A stretch of DNA of 36,366 bases from Chthoniobacterales bacterium (GCA_018883245.1 VEQL01000027.1:1-36366); one strand, 5' to 3'. Positions 15,323 to 24,784 are shown, counted from the first letter of the stretch. A program made the numbers and translations. Notes: generated from the sequence alone by a model not told the origin.

Positions 15323-16330
15323 ATGGATCCGGCGGAAGCGAAATTGAAGCCCGGGGCGGCGGACGCCGATTACGCGCAGTTCGCGCAGCGCAATCTCGAC
15401 AAGATGTCGTGGCTCTATCCGCTGGTGAACAACAAGCTCGGGTCGTTGCTGCGCCTGCAACTGCGGCACGACCACCTTTTTTTCATGAAGGACGGCGGGG
15501 TCGTGGACGAAATCGGATACGGCGACAACGGGAAGCGTTTCCACGAGCGCGCCTACGGCAAGGTCATGCAGACCCCGGAGGACATCACCGCGCAGGGCTA
15601 CTGGTTCGTCGAACCGCGGTTCAACGCCCGCGCGGCTTATGATGCCGTGCAGCGCGTGCAGGACGGCGCGTATTACTCGGTTTTCAGCAACCAGTGCCAG
15701 GACTGGGCCTACCGCGTGCGCGTGAAAGCAGAGCAGATCGAGAAGGCCCAGGATTTGCAGCCCCCGCCCGGGCGCGAGTCCTGTCCCGCGCTCTACAAGG
15801 AAGTCGCGCCGACCGTTCCCGCGGCCTGGTATTTCGGGATGATTGCGGTGATCGTCGGCGTGCTTGGATTGGGAACGCCGATGATGATGGGGTTCCATTA
15901 TCTTCGTTTTGTCGCGTTCCTTCTTTTTGCGATCGGCGTGTCGGACGTGATCTACGCCTTTTCCTGCCGCGCGTGGGGCACATTCCTATCGACGGTCTTT
16001 TTCGGACTGCTTTCCATGGCCGGCGGCGCCGCGGTCTGGCTCAACGATTATTTTCTCATGACGCGAAGCAACGGCGTCCTCGCGCTGGTGCTTGCGATCG
16101 TGGGTTGCGCCCGCATTGGCGTGGCCGTGCGAAGTCGCCCCTTCAGCGCGTGGGTCGGCACATTTGTCGCGGGCCTGCTCATGCTTCTCACCGCCTGGAT
16201 TGCATGGCGTTTCCGCGACGGTGCCACGGCCGCGTGGTTCACCGGCGCCGCGCTTTCGGTGTCGTTCATTTCCGCGGGCGTCTCCACGATCTGGCTCAAC
16301 TGGCAGTTGCGCCGCAAGAGTTTCGACTGA
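15323..16330 (+). CDS. Papain-like (LRAT/NlpC-P60-like) domain fused to a six-helix membrane domain
   Basis: A 335-residue protein from ATG 15323; GTG 15302 is a less likely alternative. Residues 35-140 contain a His-rich strand (LRHDHLFF, His49/His51) and, further on, [12 protein letters not shown] with Cys125. This is the His-then-Cys order and the N-C-x-x-(W/F)-A pattern of circularly permuted papain-like enzymes such as LRAT and YiiX. Residues 166-330 hold six hydrophobic helices in short repeats, like HdeD/DUF308. No signal peptide is seen, so the catalytic domain would be cytosolic. The activity (acyl transfer, deacylation or peptidase) is unknown. Its stop abuts the stop of the convergent MEKHLA gene (TGATCA). 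Confidence 0.6.
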   Translation: MDPAEAKLKPGAADADYAQFAQRNLDKMSWLYPLVNNKLGSLLRLQLRHDHLFFMKDGGVVDEIGYGDNGKRFHERAYGKVMQTPEDITAQGYWFVEPRFNARAAYDAVQRVQDGAYYSVFSNQCQDWAYRVRVKAEQIEKAQDLQPPPGRESCPALYKEVAPTVPAAWYFGMIAVIVGVLGLGTPMMMGFHYLRFVAFLLFAIGVSDVIYAFSCRAWGTFLSTVFFGLLSMAGGAAVWLNDYFLMTRSNGVLALVLAIVGCARIGVAVRSRPFSAWVGTFVAGLLMLLTAWIAWRFRDGATAAWFTGAALSVSFISAGVSTIWLNWQLRRKSFD

Positions 16331-16807
16331 TCAGGCCAGCGGTTCCCAGTCGGCGAAAGTTGCGGCTTGGCCGATGTAGGCGCCGGCTTCGTCGAGCAAG
16401 TTGAAAACCGTCGCCTGTTTGATGCGGAAACGGCGGCCTTCGCTGCTGATCCGGACGCCGGAATAATTTTCGATGAACCCCCGGCTGCGCACCTCTTCGA
16501 GCAACCGCCGGCGCTCGTCGCGGTGCACGGGCTCCGCGCTCTTGCTCGAAGGTTGACCGATCAATCCGTCCCATGTGGTCTCGAACAACTCCAAGGCCGC
16601 GCGGTTGGCGTAATTGAAAGTGTGATCCGTTCCGAACGGACCCAACGCGCTCAAAACGATGCGGGGTGCGTCGAAGAGTGCCCCCACGGCATCCGACGGA
16701 TGATCCATCGCCACCAGGTCGGCCATGAACCAATGCCGGTAGCTGCGCAAAATGAGCGCGGTCGTTTCCTCGATTTGCCCGCGCGGAATGGGAAGCGGAG
16801 TGCTCAT
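16331..16807 (-). CDS. MEKHLA-domain (PAS-like) protein
   Basis: A 158-residue protein from ATG 16807. A PAS-like core is seen: HTFNYANRAALELFETTWDGLIGQPS, then HRDERRRLLEE and a C-terminal FRIKQATVFNLLD. MEKHLA domains occur alone in bacteria and at the end of plant HD-ZIP III proteins, and are thought to bind a ligand. Its ATG overlaps the TGA of the BioC-like gene (ATGA), so it is co-translated with it; no link between MEKHLA proteins and biotin is established to my knowledge. Confidence 0.8.
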   Translation of the reverse strand: MSTPLPIPRGQIEETTALILRSYRHWFMADLVAMDHPSDAVGALFDAPRIVLSALGPFGTDHTFNYANRAALELFETTWDGLIGQPSSKSAEPVHRDERRRLLEEVRSRGFIENYSGVRISSEGRRFRIKQATVFNLLDEAGAYIGQAATFADWEPLA

Positions 16808-17526
16808 TCGCGTTGTGCCTCCACCCTCATAAAAACGAAAGGGGTTTCCAGATCGCCGCCGCGGCGCGTCAGGTCGTGGTTTCGCATCGCGTCGCGCAGA
16901 CGCCCCGGCGTCGTTCCCCGCGGAACGAAAGCCCCGAGATTGTGGATTTCGCGCAGCAGCGATTTGGTGTCGGGGTGGCGCCGGATGAATGTGCGCACTT
17001 CGGAACGCATCACGCGCCAGCCTGCGCCCCGCAACAGATCCTGCCATTCCGCCGCGCTTCTCCAAGCGCAAGGGGAGGGCAGGGGGCTCGAGCGGAAGAA
17101 CGGCTCCATCGTCCCGCCGATGAACCATCCGGCAATGAGCCTCGCGGAGTTGTCGGCAAAATCATGCCAGCGGCGGAATGTCGCACACGGATCCGGCAGC
17201 CATTGCACGAGGCTGCAGCTGAAAATCCAGCGGTAGGCCGCGCCATTCGGCGGCGACATGGCATCGGCGACAAGCCATCGCGCCTTCGGCAGCGCCCCGG
17301 ACCCGGCCTGCACCATCCGTGGTGACGCATCCGTGGCGACGAGTTGCGAAGTGCGGGCCGCAAGATGTCGTGTGAAAACACCCGTGCCTGCGCCGAGTTC
17401 GAGAGCGGGTCCATCGATGAGCGCGGGCAACCACACTGCCAGCCACGCGGCGGCCTCCTGCTGCACCACGGCGTGCGCGTTGTAGAGCGGGGCCCGGCGG
17501 TCGAATTCGGGGCGGTCGTGAGTCAT
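16804..17526 (-). CDS. bioC: BioC-like malonyl-ACP O-methyltransferase
   Basis: A 240-residue class I methyltransferase. BioC methylates malonyl-ACP so that fatty acid synthesis can build the pimelate part of biotin. Features are FDRRAPLYNAHAVVQQEAA at the N-terminus, motif I LELGAGTGVFTRHL, SCSLVQW (compare the SNLAVQW type in E. coli BioC), and a C-terminal region with SLLREIHNLGAFVPRG typical of BioC. It starts directly after the hydrolase stop (TGA-ATG, no gap) and overlaps the MEKHLA gene. A different small-molecule methyltransferase is possible; the hydrolase neighbour supports BioC. Confidence 0.75.
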   Translation of the reverse strand: MTHDRPEFDRRAPLYNAHAVVQQEAAAWLAVWLPALIDGPALELGAGTGVFTRHLAARTSQLVATDASPRMVQAGSGALPKARWLVADAMSPPNGAAYRWIFSCSLVQWLPDPCATFRRWHDFADNSARLIAGWFIGGTMEPFFRSSPLPSPCAWRSAAEWQDLLRGAGWRVMRSEVRTFIRRHPDTKSLLREIHNLGAFVPRGTTPGRLRDAMRNHDLTRRGGDLETPFVFMRVEAQRE

Positions 17527-18138
17527 TCAACCCACATCCTGCAAGAGCGCGGCGGTCGCGGCGAGCAAAGGCTCGGGCTGATGGCCCGCATCAACGATGC
17601 GCAGAGAGGTAAGGATGCCGGCAAGTTTCGCCGCATCGAGCAGCGGGTCCGCGTTTCCCGCCACCGCGATGCTTCCTTCGGGCAGTGGCGCGGGCGCCCC
17701 CGAGTTTTCGAGCATGCGTTCCAGTCCCCACGCGAGGCGTTCGACATCGAAAGGCCCGTCTTCCGCCGCGGGTGGTGCTGCCCCGATGCGGCGGCGGAAA
17801 TCCGCGACCGCCGACGCAGGATCCCGACGGAGTTGGCGCAGTTGCTGGCGGATCTGCACCGTGGCGACCGCACCGCCGAGTCCTGCTTCGCTTTTCAAAT
17901 CGACAAACGGTGCAAGCAAAATGCGCGGACGCGGATCGTCGATCCCGAGCAGCAGATGTGCGCCGAAGGAAAATCCGCCGAGGAAATCCGCCGGTGACGC
18001 GATGGCCCTTGCCGCGGCGTCCGGTCCTGCGTCAACCGCATCGTGTCGCCACCCGGGCATGGCTTTGGTTGCCATACCCGCGAGGGTGTGTGCTGGTATC
18101 GTCCAACCGGAAATCCAGAACACCGACCGGCCGGTCAC
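17527..18138 (-). CDS. Alpha/beta hydrolase, probable pimeloyl-ACP methyl ester esterase (BioH/BioG-like)
   Basis: A 203-residue small alpha/beta hydrolase. The nucleophile elbow GFSFG carries Ser57; Asp164 (GNADPLLD) and His186 (AGHQPE) complete a plausible triad. It starts at GTG 18138 and its TGA directly abuts the bioC ATG. BioH, BioG and similar esterases cleave pimeloyl-ACP methyl ester to end the BioC branch, and different lineages use unrelated members, so this may be a lineage-specific version. The assignment rests on the fold and the neighbour. Confidence 0.65.
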   Translation of the reverse strand: MTGRSVFWISGWTIPAHTLAGMATKAMPGWRHDAVDAGPDAAARAIASPADFLGGFSFGAHLLLGIDDPRPRILLAPFVDLKSEAGLGGAVATVQIRQQLRQLRRDPASAVADFRRRIGAAPPAAEDGPFDVERLAWGLERMLENSGAPAPLPEGSIAVAGNADPLLDAAKLAGILTSLRIVDAGHQPEPLLAATAALLQDVG

Positions 18139-18168
18139 GCCCAGAGCTGGATCTTGGCCAGGAATTTT

Positions 18169-18546
18169 TTAGTAGCCCCAGTAGCCCCAGCCGCCCCACA
18201 TGCCGGGCATGCTTTCCATCTGTGCGGCCATCAGGTTCTGGTTCGAGATCTGCTCTTTGACCACGAGGTTCTGGTAGCTCGAGTAGGCGTTCTGGTCGCC
18301 GACATAGAGGAAGTTGCCTTGGTCATCGGGATAAACGTAGTAGACGTTGTTGCCGCGTATCTGGCGCGAGATCGTGTAAGGCTTGAGCTGGGTCAAGGCC
18401 GCTTGCCGCTTTGCGTTGTCAGCCGGAAGGACCTTGAAGCCCGCGGCAGAGAGCATCTGTTCGGTTTGGTTGCGTTCGGCGCGTTCGATGGCGGCACAGC
18501 CGGCCAGGAGCACGACCGCGAGAGCGAGAGGAAGAAGTTTTTTCAT
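18169..18546 (-). CDS. Lipoprotein with Trp/Gly-rich tail
   Basis: A 125-residue protein from ATG 18546 with a lipoprotein signal (MKKLLPLALAVVLLAGC, lipidated Cys17). A helical segment (AERNQTEQMLSAAGFKVLPAD) precedes a middle region with NNVYYVYPDDQGNFLYVGD, and the end is rich in Trp, Gly and Tyr (GMWGGWGYWGY). It is 30 nt upstream of the biotin-like cluster on the same strand. No function is known. Confidence 0.8.
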   Translation of the reverse strand: MKKLLPLALAVVLLAGCAAIERAERNQTEQMLSAAGFKVLPADNAKRQAALTQLKPYTISRQIRGNNVYYVYPDDQGNFLYVGDQNAYSSYQNLVVKEQISNQNLMAAQMESMPGMWGGWGYWGY

Positions 18547-18597
18547 CGGGGGAAATTTCGCGCGGAGCGTGTCCGAGGCCAAGCGAAAAGACGTTCC

Positions 18598-18765
18598 TCA
18601 AGGCTGGGGCATTTCCAGCACATCGAGCGGGTGCTCGGACAATTGACGGGCGTCGGGCAAGGCTGTCTGCCGGGCCGGGGCTTGCGGCGCTCCTTGGGGC
18701 GGCAACGAGGCACACCCTGCGAGCAACGCGGCGCCAGCCATGGCAAGGAGTTTTCGCGCCATCAT
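18598..18765 (-). CDS. Small lipoprotein coupled to the OprB porin gene
   Basis: A 55-residue protein with a lipoprotein signal (LLAMAGAALLAGC). Its ATG at 18765 overlaps the porin stop as TGATG, so translation is coupled; ATG 18762 is equally possible. The mature part is short and rich in Pro, Ala and Gln. It may help assemble or anchor the porin; that is inferred only from position. Confidence 0.7.
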   Translation of the reverse strand: MMARKLLAMAGAALLAGCASLPPQGAPQAPARQTALPDARQLSEHPLDVLEMPQP

Positions 18766-20057
18766 CAGAATGTTACCCCGATTTCCGCGCCGAGGACCAG
18801 AGCATCCGGTATCCGCCCCGTGCCGCCCGGATTGATCACCCATTGCGCGCAGGGCATCACATAAAGCCATGGCGTCAGTTGCGCGCGGTAGTCCCATTCC
18901 AGCACCCACTCGTAAGTCGGATCCCCGAGCCCTTGGGCCTCCCGCTTTGCCGCAAAATCACGGCTCATCGTGCCGAAGTAGGATCCGAAAAGAATCCAGT
19001 CTTCCTCGCGCCCGGGCAGCGCGCCTTGCCAGCCGCCGCCGGCGCCGCTGAAGAACGGAAAGCGCGAAATATTGCCCGTCGGCGCATACACGAACGAATA
19101 CCAGAGCGTGACGCCCTCGTCGGTCTTCGCGCGCTCGCGCCAGACCATTTGCTGCCCGATCCAATAAAGGCCGTGCGTGTTCGCCCCGGTTCCGCCGCCG
19201 AACTCCGGATACTCCCAGCTCGACCAATATCCTCCGAACTTGTGCTCGCCCGGCAGGGCCTCGCCGTCACCCCACGGATCGCGCAGTCTCGTCTTCCAGC
19301 CCGCCTCGCCGAAGATTTCCACGCCGTCGGACGGATTGAAATCCATGTTCAGCCCGTGGTTGGCGATGACGCGATTGGCGGTCGTCGCCTGGTAAACCCC
19401 GAGTCGCAGCGTCCAATCCTTCCGCGGTTCCACCTTCAGCACACCCGCCCACGTGGATGTCGCCGCCCCGCTCCAAAACGTGTTCCAGACAAAGACCGGC
19501 GTGTGTCCGTCGATCCCGCCGACGTAGAGGTTGAATATGTCCATTATGACAAAGTCCGACCCCACCCCCATGCGTCCGATTTTGAGGCTGATTTTGTCAT
19601 CGAGAAAACGCTGTTCGAAATACATCTGCCCGAGCACGACTGTCGGGATCGACGCCACCTCGGTGACGTTGAAGTAGTTGCCGATGTAGTTGCGCGACAG
19701 GTTGTTTCCCGCCGAGTCGAACATGCTCGCGACGAAATACGCGTCCTTCCATTTGATCAGTTTTTCGAGGTCTGCCGCCAAGATCAGCTGGAGCTGCCCG
19801 TAGTAGGTGAACCCCTGCCGCTGACCCCCGGCCGGGTTTCCGAGAAGATCAGTGGTGTAGGAGCCGCCGAAACCGAGCCCGTCGTCGGAAAGTTTTTTCC
19901 GCGCCGGGACAAAAGTGTCCAAGGCACGGTCTTCAGCAAACCAGCGCTGCCAGAGCGGGCCCGTGCTGCTGTTTGTCGTTTCCGCGCGCGCCGCGGCAGC
20001 GAGGCAAAGGAGGGCGATTGCTATTCTGCGGGGCAAGACCATTTGCGGTGCGTGCAT
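18765..20057 (-). CDS. Carbohydrate-selective porin, OprB family
   Basis: A 430-residue outer-membrane protein. The N-terminus has a signal peptide ([17 protein letters not shown]); ATG 20042 is an alternative start five residues in. The mature protein shows the OprB pattern: [16 protein letters not shown], a [12 protein letters not shown] strand, [11 protein letters not shown], and a C-terminal [10 protein letters not shown] ending in Phe as outer-membrane barrels do. OprB porins let sugars diffuse across the outer membrane; the substrate here is not known. It is divergent from pgi, with about 97 nt between. Confidence 0.88.
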   Translation of the reverse strand: MHAPQMVLPRRIAIALLCLAAAARAETTNSSTGPLWQRWFAEDRALDTFVPARKKLSDDGLGFGGSYTTDLLGNPAGGQRQGFTYYGQLQLILAADLEKLIKWKDAYFVASMFDSAGNNLSRNYIGNYFNVTEVASIPTVVLGQMYFEQRFLDDKISLKIGRMGVGSDFVIMDIFNLYVGGIDGHTPVFVWNTFWSGAATSTWAGVLKVEPRKDWTLRLGVYQATTANRVIANHGLNMDFNPSDGVEIFGEAGWKTRLRDPWGDGEALPGEHKFGGYWSSWEYPEFGGGTGANTHGLYWIGQQMVWRERAKTDEGVTLWYSFVYAPTGNISRFPFFSGAGGGWQGALPGREEDWILFGSYFGTMSRDFAAKREAQGLGDPTYEWVLEWDYRAQLTPWLYVMPCAQWVINPGGTGRIPDALVLGAEIGVTF

Positions 20058-20154
20058 CCTACCGCGTGGACACTGCGCTTGGAAGGCCCGCGGCTGCGCG
20101 GCGCATTTCGTGATTCAACCGCCGCCCGAACTCTGGTTCCCTCGTCGGCTTGCC

Positions 20155-21786
20155 ATGAGCACGAAATCCCTGACCGAAAGCCCCGCCTGGAAGGCGCTGC
20201 AAGATCATCACGCCGGCATGGCCGGACTGCATATGAGCGAGCTTTTCGCCGCCGACCCGCGTCGCGGGGAAAGTTTCACCGCGGAGGGTGCGGGCCTTTT
20301 CCTCGATTATTCCAAAAACCGCGTGACCGCGGAGACCATGCGCCTGCTCCGGGCTTTGGCCGACCAAGCGCAGCTGCGCGAACGCATCGCCTCCATGTTC
20401 CGCGGCGATAAAATCAACGCTACCGAGAATCGCGCCGTGCTTCACACCGCCCTGCGCGCGCCGCGCGGTGAGACGATCATGGTGGATGGACACAACGTCG
20501 TGCCTGAAGTCCACGAAGTGCTCGACAAAATGGCCGCCTTCGCCGATCGCGTCCGCTCCGGCGCATGGCTCGGACACACGGGAAAAAAGATCCGCAACGT
20601 CATCAACATCGGCATTGGCGGATCGGACTTGGGTCCGGTCATGGCCTGCGAGGCCCTCAAGTTTTTCAGCGACCGCGCGCTCGCCTTCCGGTTCGTCTCC
20701 AATGTGGACAGCGATGACTTCGCCGAGGCGGTCCACGGTCTCGATCCCGCGCAGACGCTTTTCATCGTCTCCTCGAAAACTTTTACCACGCTCGAGACCA
20801 TGACCAACGCGCACACCGCGCGCGAGTGGGCCCTGCGCGGCCTCGGCGGAGATGAGTCGGCCATTGCCAAGCATTTCGTTGCCGTCTCGACCAACGCGGA
20901 AAAAGTCCGCGAGTTCGGCATCGACACGGCCAACATGTTCGGGTTCTGGGATTGGGTCGGCGGGCGCTACTCGATGGACTCCGCCATCGGGCTTTCGACG
21001 ATGGTCGCTATCGGACCGGAAAACTTCCGCGCCATGCTCGATGGATTCCGCGAAATGGATGAGCACTTCCGCACCGCCCCCTTCGAGAAAAACCTTCCGG
21101 TCATCATGGGGCTGCTCGCCGTCTGGTATGCCGACTTTTTCGACGCGCAAACCTCGGCCGTGTTGCCCTACGAGCAATATCTCAAAAGATTCCCCGCCTA
21201 CCTGCAGCAACTCACCATGGAGAGCAACGGCAAGAGCGTGCGTCTCGACGGACGCCATGTCGATTACGCCACGAGCCAGATTTACTGGGGCGAGCCCGGC
21301 ACCAACGGCCAGCATTCTTTTTACCAACTCATCCACCAGGGCACCCACCTGATTCCGTGTGATTTCATCGGCTTTGCCAAGACTCTCAATCCGATCGGAC
21401 GGCACCACGACATCCTCATCGCCAACATGTTCGCGCAGGCCGAAGCGCTCGCGTTCGGGAAATCGGCGGACCAGGTGCGCGCCGAGGGCACGGCCGAAGC
21501 CCTTGTCCCGCACCGCGTTTTTGAAGGCAACCGGCCTTCGAACACCATCCTCGCGGAGGTGGTCGATCCGCGCACCATCGGGCGCCTCGTCGCGCTCTAC
21601 GAGCACAGCGTGTTCACCCAGGGTGTGATATGGGACATCAATTCCTTCGACCAGTGGGGCGTCGAACTGGGCAAGGTGCTTGCGCAGCGCATTATTCCCG
21701 AACTGGAGGAAAAAGAAGCGCCGGCCTTGAATCACGACAGTTCGACCAATGCGCTCATCGCGCGCTACCGGCGGATGAAATCATGA
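20155..21786 (+). CDS. pgi: Glucose-6-phosphate isomerase
   Basis: A 543-residue glycolytic enzyme interconverting glucose 6-phosphate and fructose 6-phosphate. Motifs are [44 protein letters not shown], and [18 protein letters not shown], which holds the catalytic Glu and the conserved His. I start at ATG 20155 ([15 protein letters not shown]), which fits the family N-terminus; the frame is open further upstream into the divergent porin gene. The end overlaps the next gene (ATGA). Placement next to an OprB sugar porin suggests sugar uptake and use. Confidence 0.97.
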   Translation: MSTKSLTESPAWKALQDHHAGMAGLHMSELFAADPRRGESFTAEGAGLFLDYSKNRVTAETMRLLRALADQAQLRERIASMFRGDKINATENRAVLHTALRAPRGETIMVDGHNVVPEVHEVLDKMAAFADRVRSGAWLGHTGKKIRNVINIGIGGSDLGPVMACEALKFFSDRALAFRFVSNVDSDDFAEAVHGLDPAQTLFIVSSKTFTTLETMTNAHTAREWALRGLGGDESAIAKHFVAVSTNAEKVREFGIDTANMFGFWDWVGGRYSMDSAIGLSTMVAIGPENFRAMLDGFREMDEHFRTAPFEKNLPVIMGLLAVWYADFFDAQTSAVLPYEQYLKRFPAYLQQLTMESNGKSVRLDGRHVDYATSQIYWGEPGTNGQHSFYQLIHQGTHLIPCDFIGFAKTLNPIGRHHDILIANMFAQAEALAFGKSADQVRAEGTAEALVPHRVFEGNRPSNTILAEVVDPRTIGRLVALYEHSVFTQGVIWDINSFDQWGVELGKVLAQRIIPELEEKEAPALNHDSSTNALIARYRRMKS

Positions 21787-22172
21787 CACTTTTCCTGCAC
21801 CGCATGGCGAGGGTGTCTTTCCCTGCTCTCGCGGTCGTTCTTTCCGCCTGCGACTCTCCGCAGTCCGTCATCGATGCGCTGCGGCGTGACATCGCGACCT
21901 ATGCAACTGCTCCGACAGCGGAAGCCGCCGCGGCGATCGACGCGAATTTCGACCTCTTGGATTCGCGGATTGCCAAGTTACGCGCTTCCGGACGCGATCA
22001 GGAAGCCGCTGCGTTCGCCAACGAGCGCGACACCTTGCGGGCGCAATACGCCGCGGCCCGTGTCGGTGCCAGCCTCCAGAAAGCCAGGCAGGCCGTCGAA
22101 GGTCTGGGCGAAGCCTTCCGTCAAGCGGGTGAGACTTTGGGTGGCGTGCTCAAAACCAACTCCGCGCCTTGA
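21783..22172 (+). CDS. Helical lipoprotein coupled to pgi
   Basis: A 129-residue protein whose ATG overlaps the pgi stop. The N-terminus is a lipoprotein signal (ALAVVLSAC, lipidated Cys23). The rest is Ala- and Arg-rich and almost entirely helical ([16 protein letters not shown], then [20 protein letters not shown]), likely a coiled coil. No family recognised. Confidence 0.7.
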   Translation: MTLFLHRMARVSFPALAVVLSACDSPQSVIDALRRDIATYATAPTAEAAAAIDANFDLLDSRIAKLRASGRDQEAAAFANERDTLRAQYAAARVGASLQKARQAVEGLGEAFRQAGETLGGVLKTNSAP

Positions 22173-22219
22173 CACCTTCCGGCCCTGCTGGTCATTTAGT
22201 GGATTCTCTCGCGAGCGAT

Positions 22220-22294
22220 TCCTGAGTAGCTCAGTGGTAGAGCGATCGGCTGTTAACCGATTGGTCGTAGGTTCGAATCCTACCTCAGGAGCCA
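22220..22294 (+). tRNA. tRNA-Asn (anticodon GTT)
   Basis: The acceptor stem TCCTGAG (22220-22226) pairs with CTCAGGA (22284-22290). The D arm is GTAGCTCAGTGGTAGAGC, the anticodon loop CTGTTAA carries GTT, and the T arm has GGTTCGAATCC. The discriminator G at 22291 is followed by an encoded CCA (22292-22294). An integrase gene fragment lies just downstream, so this tRNA was probably used as an integration site. Confidence 0.96.
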
Positions 22295-22320
22295 GCCCGC
22301 TACGCGTTGGCCCATAGGTA

Positions 22321-22343
22321 TTTGCGATTGGGAAAATCGCAAA
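22321..22343. other. Hairpin downstream of tRNA-Asn
   Basis: TTTGCGATT (22321-22329) pairs perfectly with AATCGCAAA (22335-22343) around a 5-nt loop, 27 nt after the tRNA. It may end the tRNA transcript, although the following bases are AAAGTGCC rather than T-rich. Two GTCAGCAAA repeats follow within 22355-22376. These may belong to the integrated element's attachment region. Confidence 0.35.
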
Positions 22344-22469
22344 AAGTGCCAACTGTCAGCAAAAGTGTCAGCAAACCGCGCGCTCGCGCACTCTGCTCCA
22401 CCTTGACGGCACTTTGGAAAACTCCGCGGCCTTCATTGCCTCCAAACAAGAAAACATGGAGGAAAACAG

Positions 22470-22656
22470 ATGAAGAATCGCTACCGCCTGTTCCGTCGCG
22501 GACAGGTCTACTACACGCATGATGCCGAGAGCGGCAAACAGCAGAGCCTGCGCACGACAAACAGGAAAGAAGCCGAGCGCCTGCTCATCGCGCGCAACGA
22601 AGCGCAGGACAATCGTCTGCTCAATCTGAAGATCCTTTATTCCAATAATGCCTGGC
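22470..22656 (+). pseudogene. 5' stub of a tyrosine-recombinase (integrase) gene
   Basis: ATG 22470 follows GGAGG (22457-22461). The first 55-60 codons read MKNRYRLFRRGQVYYTHD, then SLRTTNRKEAERLLIARNEA. This is the pattern of the N-terminal arm-binding and SAM-like part of integrases common beside tRNA genes. Similarity then fades after LNLKILY, and the frame simply runs on antisense to uup with no catalytic domain (no Arg...HxxR...Tyr). It looks like the remnant of an island or phage that used tRNA-Asn as its attachment site. I saw no direct repeat of the tRNA 3' end in the window. Confidence 0.6.
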
Positions 22657-22749
22657 GTTCGAGGAAATCGACCCCTCGCATTCCTGCTATAGATAATTTC
22701 TCCGACGCCGAACCCTCCGCGCGCAAGAGGCTTCCAAATGAAAAGCCTT

Positions 22750-24561
22750 TTACTCGAGCGCGCATCTCCTTGCTTCCAACTCCTCCCATCGGGCGTAGGC
22801 GGCACGGATTTTCGCCTCGAGAGCCGTGGATTCGGCTTCAATCTTGGGCAAGGCGTCGGGGTCGGTTCGATACAACTCGGGATCCTGCAACTGCGCGGCA
22901 TATCGGACTTGCTCCGCTTCCAACAACTCGATCTGTCCGGGTAGTTCTTCCAACTCCCGCCGCTCGCGATTGAGGAATTTTTCCGCACGTCCCCGGCGTT
23001 CCTTTTTCGGTTCTTCCGCCTTCGCTGGAGACTTCGTGACCACGGCAGGCGCTGCGTTGCGCGCCGACCAACGCTGCCAATCGCTGTAACCCCCGTTGAC
23101 TTCACTGATCGTTCCGTCGCCTTCGAAGACCAGCAGGCTTGTGACCACCGCATCAAGAAAAGCACGGTCGTGGGAAACCAGCAGCAAGGTTTGATCCCAG
23201 TCGACCAACAATTCCTCGAGCAACTCCAGCGTCTCGGCATCGAGATCATTGGTTGGCTCGTCGAGCACCAAAACATTCGCAGGTTGCAGAAAGAGACGGG
23301 CAAGAAGCAGGCGATTGCGTTCACCGCCGGAGAGCAACCGCGCGGGCATGCGCACGCGGTCGGAGCGGAACAGGAAGTCCGCCAAATAGCTGTGGATGTT
23401 GCGATCGCGCCCTTGAAAGCGCACGGATTGCGAGACGCCCGCCACGTTTTCCGCCACCGTCTTGTCCGGATCGATCTGATCGCGCAACTGGTCCAAGTAG
23501 ACCACCTGCAAATTGGTGCCGGTGGTCACGCTGCCCGCCTGCGGTGCCAGCTGTCCAAGCAACAACTTGAGCAGCGTAGTCTTGCCACATCCGTTCGGTC
23601 CCAAAATCCCGATCTTGTCCCCGCGAAAAATCTCCGAGGAAAAATCCCGCACCACCGGCCCGGGCATTTCCGGGTGCGCGAAGGTGATGCCCTCCGCCCG
23701 CAGAACCCGCTGACCCGACAACGCACCGGCTTGAATCTCCATCTTCGCCGTTCCCGAGCGCTCACGGCGACGCGCTCGCTCGCGCCGGAGTTCGAGAAGA
23801 GCCCGCACCCGACCCTCGTTGCGCGTGCGACGGGCTTTGACCCCCTGGCGCAACCACGCTTCCTCCTGCGCCAGTTTCTTATCGAAGGCTTTCCACTGCA
23901 CCGCCTCGGCTTCGAGCATGTCGGCTTTGCGTTTTAGAAATGTGTCATATTCACAAGCCCAACCGAAAAGCCGGCCACGATCCAACTCGACAATCCGCGT
24001 GGCCAGACGTCGGAGAAAGGTCCGGTCGTGCGTGACAAAAAGCAGGCTCATCGGATGCCGGAGCAGAAAATCTTCCAGCCAGAGAATGGAATTCAGGTCC
24101 AGATGGTTGGTCGGCTCATCGAGCAGGAGCAAATCCGGCTGTCCGGCCAGCGCGCGGGCGAGCAGCACGCGGCGTTTCAGTCCACCGGAAAGCGAGCCGA
24201 ACGCGGCCTCGGCGGGCAATTCCATTTCCGCCAGCAATTCCTCCAACCGCACATCGATCTCCCAGTCTTCCTCGTGACGGGTGGGCGAGATCCCGCCCCG
24301 CACTACCGAGAACACCGTGCCGTCGACCCCTTGCGGAACTTCCTGATCCAAGCGCGTCATCACCGAGCCGGACGCACGAATGACCTCGCCCCCGCTGGCC
24401 CCCTCCTCTCCGGCAATCAGCCTCATCAAGCTGGTCTTGCCGCAACCGTTGCGCCCAAGCAGCGCCACTCGCTCACCTGGCTCGATCGAAAGGTCGGCCC
24501 CGTCGAGGAGATAATCTCGCCCGTAGTGGAGCGAGACCGATTTTAACTGCAGCAGAGCCAT
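22750..24561 (-). CDS. uup: ABC-F family ATPase Uup
   Basis: A 603-residue cytosolic protein from ATG 24561. Two ABC domains are seen: Walker A GRNGCGKTS and signature LSGGLKRRVLLA in the first, GPNGCGKTT and LSGGERNRLLLA in the second, each with LLLDEPTNHLD or LVLDEPTNDLD. They are joined by the charged ABC-F linker, and a C-terminal Lys/Glu-rich coiled coil (ERRELEELPGQIELLEAEQV) marks Uup rather than EttA. There are no membrane segments. Uup acts on ribosomes and also suppresses excision of transposons. It is divergent from fumC. Confidence 0.9.
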   Translation of the reverse strand: MALLQLKSVSLHYGRDYLLDGADLSIEPGERVALLGRNGCGKTSLMRLIAGEEGASGGEVIRASGSVMTRLDQEVPQGVDGTVFSVVRGGISPTRHEEDWEIDVRLEELLAEMELPAEAAFGSLSGGLKRRVLLARALAGQPDLLLLDEPTNHLDLNSILWLEDFLLRHPMSLLFVTHDRTFLRRLATRIVELDRGRLFGWACEYDTFLKRKADMLEAEAVQWKAFDKKLAQEEAWLRQGVKARRTRNEGRVRALLELRRERARRRERSGTAKMEIQAGALSGQRVLRAEGITFAHPEMPGPVVRDFSSEIFRGDKIGILGPNGCGKTTLLKLLLGQLAPQAGSVTTGTNLQVVYLDQLRDQIDPDKTVAENVAGVSQSVRFQGRDRNIHSYLADFLFRSDRVRMPARLLSGGERNRLLLARLFLQPANVLVLDEPTNDLDAETLELLEELLVDWDQTLLLVSHDRAFLDAVVTSLLVFEGDGTISEVNGGYSDWQRWSARNAAPAVVTKSPAKAEEPKKERRGRAEKFLNRERRELEELPGQIELLEAEQVRYAAQLQDPELYRTDPDALPKIEAESTALEAKIRAAYARWEELEARRCALE

Positions 24562-24784
24562 TGGCGCGACACCATGCCGCAAGGAAACCAGGGCGCAAAC
24601 CCAAACTGGGCAGTTTATTACGAAAGGAGCGAAATTATCGGTAGCGTCGTTTCTTGCCCCGCGATAGCTTCCCTGCGCTCATGTCCCTTAAGACCCATCC
24701 GCGCGCTCGCTGATCGATCACCGTAATACTTTCGATTCCCCACCCTGACGGCACCACAGCCCCTCTTAATTAGCCAAAAATTAT

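Noticed and set aside
15233-15898. Upstream extension of the leuC frame to 15898
   Set aside because: It is antisense to the papain-like/membrane gene; the LeuC family N-terminus ([13 protein letters not shown]) starts at 15232.
22657-22973. Continuation of the integrase frame to 22973
   Set aside because: After about codon 60 the frame is antisense to the 3' end of uup and shows no integrase motifs.
24562-24784. Riboswitch or operator in the uup-fumC divergent gap
   Set aside because: I looked for palindromes and conserved leader stems and saw none convincing; probably ordinary promoters.
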